From: Pseudomonas paraversuta
GTDB lineage: Bacteria > Pseudomonadota > Gammaproteobacteria > Pseudomonadales > Pseudomonadaceae
DNA: 64,000 bases
Direction of reading: 5' to 3'
NCBI RefSeq assembly: GCF_904063065.1
Contig: NZ_CAJFCL010000002.1
Coordinates: 248,001-312,000, forward strand
Part shown: positions 60,992-64,000 of the stretch, piece after piece
How positions within the stretch are numbered: the stretch's first letter is position 1
How the letters are laid out: every line of letters starts with the position of its first letter
Notes under the pieces: model-generated
Told to the model about the DNA's origin: nothing
Seen by the model: only the letters and a program-made list of their open reading frames with translations
Databases searched by the model: none
Program-made: the position numbers and the translations under genes

Positions 60992-62071
60992 ATGATCCGT
61001 ATGACCCTGTTGCCCCTGATGTTGGCCGGGACTTTGTGTCAGGCCGCCGAGACCGTGAAGGTCTATAACTGGTCCGACTACATCGCACCCGACACGATGA
61101 AGAACTTTTCCCGTGATTCCGGAGTTGCGTTTACCTACGACCTGTTTGACAGCAACGAGACCCTGGACGGCAGGTTGATGACCGGCAATTCCGGGTATGA
61201 CGTGGTGTTTCCATCCAACCACTTTATGGCCCGGCAGATTCAGGGCGGGGCCCTGAAGAAGCTCGACAGAAGCCAGTTGCCCAACTGGAAAAACCTCAAC
61301 CCGGTGCTGCTCAAGGCGCTGGAGGTCAACGATCCGGGGAACCAGCACGGTTTTCCGTACCTGTGGGGCAGTACCGGTATCGGCTACAACGTGGCCAAGG
61401 TCAAAGCGGTGCTGGGCGAGAATGCCCCGGTGGATTCCTGGGACCTGATTTTCAAGCCTGAAAACATGGAAAAGCTCAGTAAATGCGGGGTCGCGATACT
61501 GGACAACGGTCCGGAAGTGCTGCCCGCGGCGCTGAATTACCTGGGCTTGCCCCATCACAGCAAGAACCCGCAGGACTACAAAAAAGCCGAAGCGCTGCTG
61601 ATGAAAGTACGGCCCTATATCAGCTACTTTCACTCGTCCAAGTACACCAGCGACCTGGCCAACGGCAATATTTGTGTGGCGGTAGGCTTTTCGGGAGACA
61701 TTCTGCAGGCCGAAACCCGGGCCAAAGAGGCCAGTAACGGGGTGGATATCGGTTATTCGATACCTAAGGAAGGTGCGGCGATCTGGTTTGATATGGTGGC
61801 CATGCCCGTCGACGCGCCGGACGAGAAGGCCGCTTACAGCTTCATGAACTACTTGCTGCGCCCGGACGTGATGGCCGGTATCACCAACTATGTGCATTAC
61901 GCCAATGGCAACGAACAGGCCGATGCCCTGGTCAGCCCCGAGATCAAGGCTGACACCAAGGTCTATCCAACGGCGGCGATGATGGACAAGCTGTTTGCCC
62001 TCCAGGCCATGCCGTTGAATATCGACCGCATCCGCACGCGGCTATGGACCAAAATCAAGGCCGGTGAATGA
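60992..62071 (+). CDS. Periplasmic polyamine-binding protein, PotF/SpuD-like
   Basis: ABC-type binding protein of 359 residues. The signal peptide is LLPLMLAGTLCQAA. The mature start ETVKVYNWSDYIAPDTMKNF is the PotF/SpuD hallmark, with PYLWGSTGIGYN and ANGNICVAVGFSGDILQA later. It would bind putrescine or spermidine. No permease or ATPase is next to it, so it either serves a transporter elsewhere or works as a sensor. Its stop directly abuts the stop of kguD on the other strand with no gap, so no terminator separates the two. Confidence 0.9.
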   Translation: MIRMTLLPLMLAGTLCQAAETVKVYNWSDYIAPDTMKNFSRDSGVAFTYDLFDSNETLDGRLMTGNSGYDVVFPSNHFMARQIQGGALKKLDRSQLPNWKNLNPVLLKALEVNDPGNQHGFPYLWGSTGIGYNVAKVKAVLGENAPVDSWDLIFKPENMEKLSKCGVAILDNGPEVLPAALNYLGLPHHSKNPQDYKKAEALLMKVRPYISYFHSSKYTSDLANGNICVAVGFSGDILQAETRAKEASNGVDIGYSIPKEGAAIWFDMVAMPVDAPDEKAAYSFMNYLLRPDVMAGITNYVHYANGNEQADALVSPEIKADTKVYPTAAMMDKLFALQAMPLNIDRIRTRLWTKIKAGE

Positions 62072-63070
62072 TCAGCCCAGTGCTTGTGGGTTAACCAGGT
62101 TGGCCGGGCGTTCACCGGCCAGTGCTGCCAACAGATTATCGACCGCACAGCGGGCCATGGCTTCGCGGGTTTCGTGGGTGGCCGAACCTATGTGGGGGGT
62201 GGCCACCACGTTATCCAGCTGCCGTAGCGGCGAGGTCAGCTCCAGCGGTTCGCGCTCGAACACATCCAGCCCGGCTGCGCGAATCTGGCCCTCTTGCAAG
62301 GCCTGAATCAGTGCCGCTTCGTCCACCACCTTGCCCCGGGAGATATTGATAAAGATGCTCTCGGGGCGCATCAGGGCAAATTGCTCTGCGCCGATCAAGC
62401 CTTCGGTTTGCGCGGTCAGGGGCAGGGTCAGGCAGATAAAGTCGGCTTGCTGCAACAGTTCATCGAGGCTGCGGTACTGCGCGTTGAAGCGTGCCTCTAC
62501 TGCAGGTTTTGGCGAATTGCTGTGGTAGATCACCGGCATGCCGAAGCCAAAGTGGCCGCGCTGGGCCAGGGCTTCGCCGATGCGGCCCATGCCAATGATG
62601 CCCAGGGTTTTGCCATGCACGTCGGTGCCGAACTGCTCGGGGCCGACGTTTTTTTGCCACTGGCCATTGCGCACCAGGTTGGCCAGCTCCACCACGCGCC
62701 GGGCGCTGGCCAGAATCAGGGCGAAACCGGTGTCGGCCGTGGTTTCGGTGAGCACGTCGGGGGTGTTGGTGAGCAGGACTTTGCGCTCGGTCAGGTAGTC
62801 GATGTCGTAGTTATCAACCCCCACCGAAACGCTGGCCACGGCCTCCAGTGCCGGTGCCAGATCCAGCAGCTGCGCATCCAGCCTGAGGCTGGCCCCCAGC
62901 AATCCCTGGGCCTGGGGCAGGGCCGCCCGCAGTTGCTCCAGGCCCTGGGCATCAAGGCGCTTGATCAGGGTGACATTGACCTGATCTTCCAGGCGTTGCA
63001 TCAGGGGCGCGGACAGTTCTTTGTACAGCACGACATTCTTTTTCAAGGTATTCACCGACGTTGAAATCAA
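62072..63070 (-). CDS. kguD: D-2-hydroxyacid dehydrogenase, KguD/2-ketogluconate reductase type
   Basis: NAD(P)-dependent reductase of 332 residues that reduces 2-keto-6-phosphogluconate (KguD) or 2-ketogluconate. The Rossmann motif is GKTLGIIGMGRIGEALAQRG. Substrate and catalytic residues are in NISRGKVVDEAAL, EPLELTSPLRQLDNV and PHIGSATHETREAMA with the catalytic His. The start is TTG 63070, overlapping the transporter stop; an internal TTG at 63046 (giving KKNVVLYKEL) is an alternative. Coupling to KguT supports the KguD assignment. It takes up the product of gluconate 2-dehydrogenase elsewhere in the window. Confidence 0.85.
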   Translation of the reverse strand: MISTSVNTLKKNVVLYKELSAPLMQRLEDQVNVTLIKRLDAQGLEQLRAALPQAQGLLGASLRLDAQLLDLAPALEAVASVSVGVDNYDIDYLTERKVLLTNTPDVLTETTADTGFALILASARRVVELANLVRNGQWQKNVGPEQFGTDVHGKTLGIIGMGRIGEALAQRGHFGFGMPVIYHSNSPKPAVEARFNAQYRSLDELLQQADFICLTLPLTAQTEGLIGAEQFALMRPESIFINISRGKVVDEAALIQALQEGQIRAAGLDVFEREPLELTSPLRQLDNVVATPHIGSATHETREAMARCAVDNLLAALAGERPANLVNPQALG

Positions 63071-64000
63071 GAGTGGGCCAGACCCTGCGTAGCCAATTGC
63101 TTGGGCGCAGGGGTGTCATTGACCGTGGGTTTGAGCATCAGGGTCAGCAGCACGGAAATCATCAGCGCGCCGCTCATCAACAGGAAGGAAGCTCCCGGTG
63201 AACCGGTCTCGCTGTTCAGGTATCCGACCAGATAGGAGCCGGCAAACGAACCCAGGGCCCCCATGCTGTTAATCAGCGCCATGGCGCCCCCGGCCACGTT
63301 GGACGGCAGTATTTCCGGGATGATGGCGAAAAACGGACCGTAGGGTGCATACATGCAGGCACCGGCAATCACCAGCAGGCTGTAGGACCACCAGAAGTGT
63401 TCCGCACCCAGCACGTAGGAGCCGTAGAAGGCGATGGAGGCGATCAGCAGCGGCGGCCAGACGAAGCGTTTGCGTTTTTGCAGTTTGTCCGAGCCCCACG
63501 ACACCACGAGCATCGCGATCACTGCAGCCAGATAGGGTAGGGCCGAGAGCCAGCCGGCCTCGATCATGTCCATCTGCGCGCCGTGTTTGAGAATCGACGG
63601 CAGCCACAGGACAAAACCGTACACCCCGATGCTCCAGCAGAAGAACTGCAAGGACAGCAGGATCACTTTCGGCGAGCGGAAGGCCGCAGCATAGTTTTTT
63701 ACTGGTTTCATTCCGACCTGTTCGGCATCCAGCGCGCTTTGCAGGTCGTGTTTCTCTTGAGTGCTGAGCCATTTGGCTTCGCTTGGACGGTCATCGGCCA
63801 GGCGCCACCAGATAAATGCCCAGAGCACAGCAGGCAGGCCCTCGACGATAAACATCCAGCGCCAGCTGTAATGCTGCACCAGGTAGCCCGAGACCACCGA
63901 CATCCAGAGCATGGTGACCGGGTTGCCGAGAATCAGGAAGGTGTTGGCGCGCGAGCGTTCGGCACGGGTGAACCAGTGGCACAGGTACACCAGCATTGCC
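63067..64000 (-). CDS. kguT: 2-ketogluconate transporter KguT, MFS (5' end outside window)
   Basis: C-terminal ~310 residues of a major facilitator transporter; the start lies beyond base 64000. Visible features: LVYLCHWFTRAERSRANTFL, WRWMFIVEGLPAVLWAFIWW and an inner loop SEAKWLSTQEKHDLQSAL as in the anion:cation symporter family. Seven to eight helices remain. The stop overlaps the kguD start (TTGA). The kguE-kguK-kguT-kguD order in other Pseudomonas (established knowledge) predicts kguK and kguE just beyond the window edge. Confidence 0.85.
   Translation of the reverse strand, partial: AMLVYLCHWFTRAERSRANTFLILGNPVTMLWMSVVSGYLVQHYSWRWMFIVEGLPAVLWAFIWWRLADDRPSEAKWLSTQEKHDLQSALDAEQVGMKPVKNYAAAFRSPKVILLSLQFFCWSIGVYGFVLWLPSILKHGAQMDMIEAGWLSALPYLAAVIAMLVVSWGSDKLQKRKRFVWPPLLIASIAFYGSYVLGAEHFWWSYSLLVIAGACMYAPYGPFFAIIPEILPSNVAGGAMALINSMGALGSFAGSYLVGYLNSETGSPGASFLLMSGALMISVLLTLMLKPTVNDTPAPKQLATQGLAHS

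Noticed and set aside
60797..61897. A 366-codon minus-strand frame
   Set aside because: It is antisense to the PotF-like gene, whose signal peptide and motifs are clear.

Overview
The window is a stretch of chromosome from a fluorescens-lineage Pseudomonas (inference). The DNA is GC-rich and tightly packed. Many genes closely match known Pseudomonas proteins: OprD porin, MvaA, periplasmic broad-specificity racemase, KguT/KguD, gluconate dehydrogenase and FecI/FecR/TonB-receptor sets. Gaps between genes are filled with two REP families typical of this genus: type A, gtgggagctggcttgcc, and type B, gtaggagcgagcttgctcg. Both window edges cut through MFS transporter genes.

Layout. 1-2195: end of a sugar-acid transporter overlapping a glucarate dehydratase. 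2231-14790: a catabolic island with an exported amidohydrolase, MHS symporter, LysR regulator, acyl-CoA dehydrogenase, CoA-transferase, 3-hydroxyacyl-CoA dehydrogenase, thiolase and OprD porin. It lies between two nearly identical 118-bp tandem REP arrays. 14805-20450: membrane gluconate-2-dehydrogenase-type operon, MocR regulator and AhpD-like protein. 20451-21250: a head-to-tail 42-bp repeat array. 21305-28633: siderophore receptor, periplasmic racemase, MgtC protein, M20 amidohydrolase and MocR regulator. 28759-32020: degradative HMG-CoA reductase with a TctB/TctA-like membrane pair, a likely mevalonate uptake and catabolism unit. 32250-37498: 2OG-Fe(II) oxygenase with a MetQ/MetN/MetI-type importer, then a gamma-glutamyltransferase. 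37531-43125: accessory and decayed segment with a composite REP array, kinase-like gene, ycaC, a SphA/MetA-family gene broken by an amber codon, arsC-arsH without arsR or arsB, and phage lysis-gene remnants. 43202-47205: FecI/FecR-controlled TonB receptor with a Fur box. 47453-47539: tRNA-Leu(UAA). 47884-56905: EamA exporter with a histidine-rich tail, DedA, DUF4174, punR/punC, pirin and a UvrD-like helicase. 57738-62071: DUF1652, an AraC regulator with an NTF2-like domain, and an amine oxidase/cupin/PotF-like group. 62072-64000: kguD and kguT.

How the genes fit together. Much of the window concerns uptake and breakdown of unusual carbon sources. The gluconate dehydrogenase makes 2-ketogluconate in the periplasm, which KguT and KguD at the far end would take up and process. 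The mevalonate unit and the REP-bounded island are each organised as regulator, transporter and catabolic enzymes. Iron uptake is covered by two TonB receptors. No CRISPR array, insertion sequence, intact prophage or known defence system was seen. The most interesting items are the mevalonate-type cluster with an unassigned transporter, the REP-bounded island, the nonsense-interrupted porin-like gene and the unusual repeat arrays.
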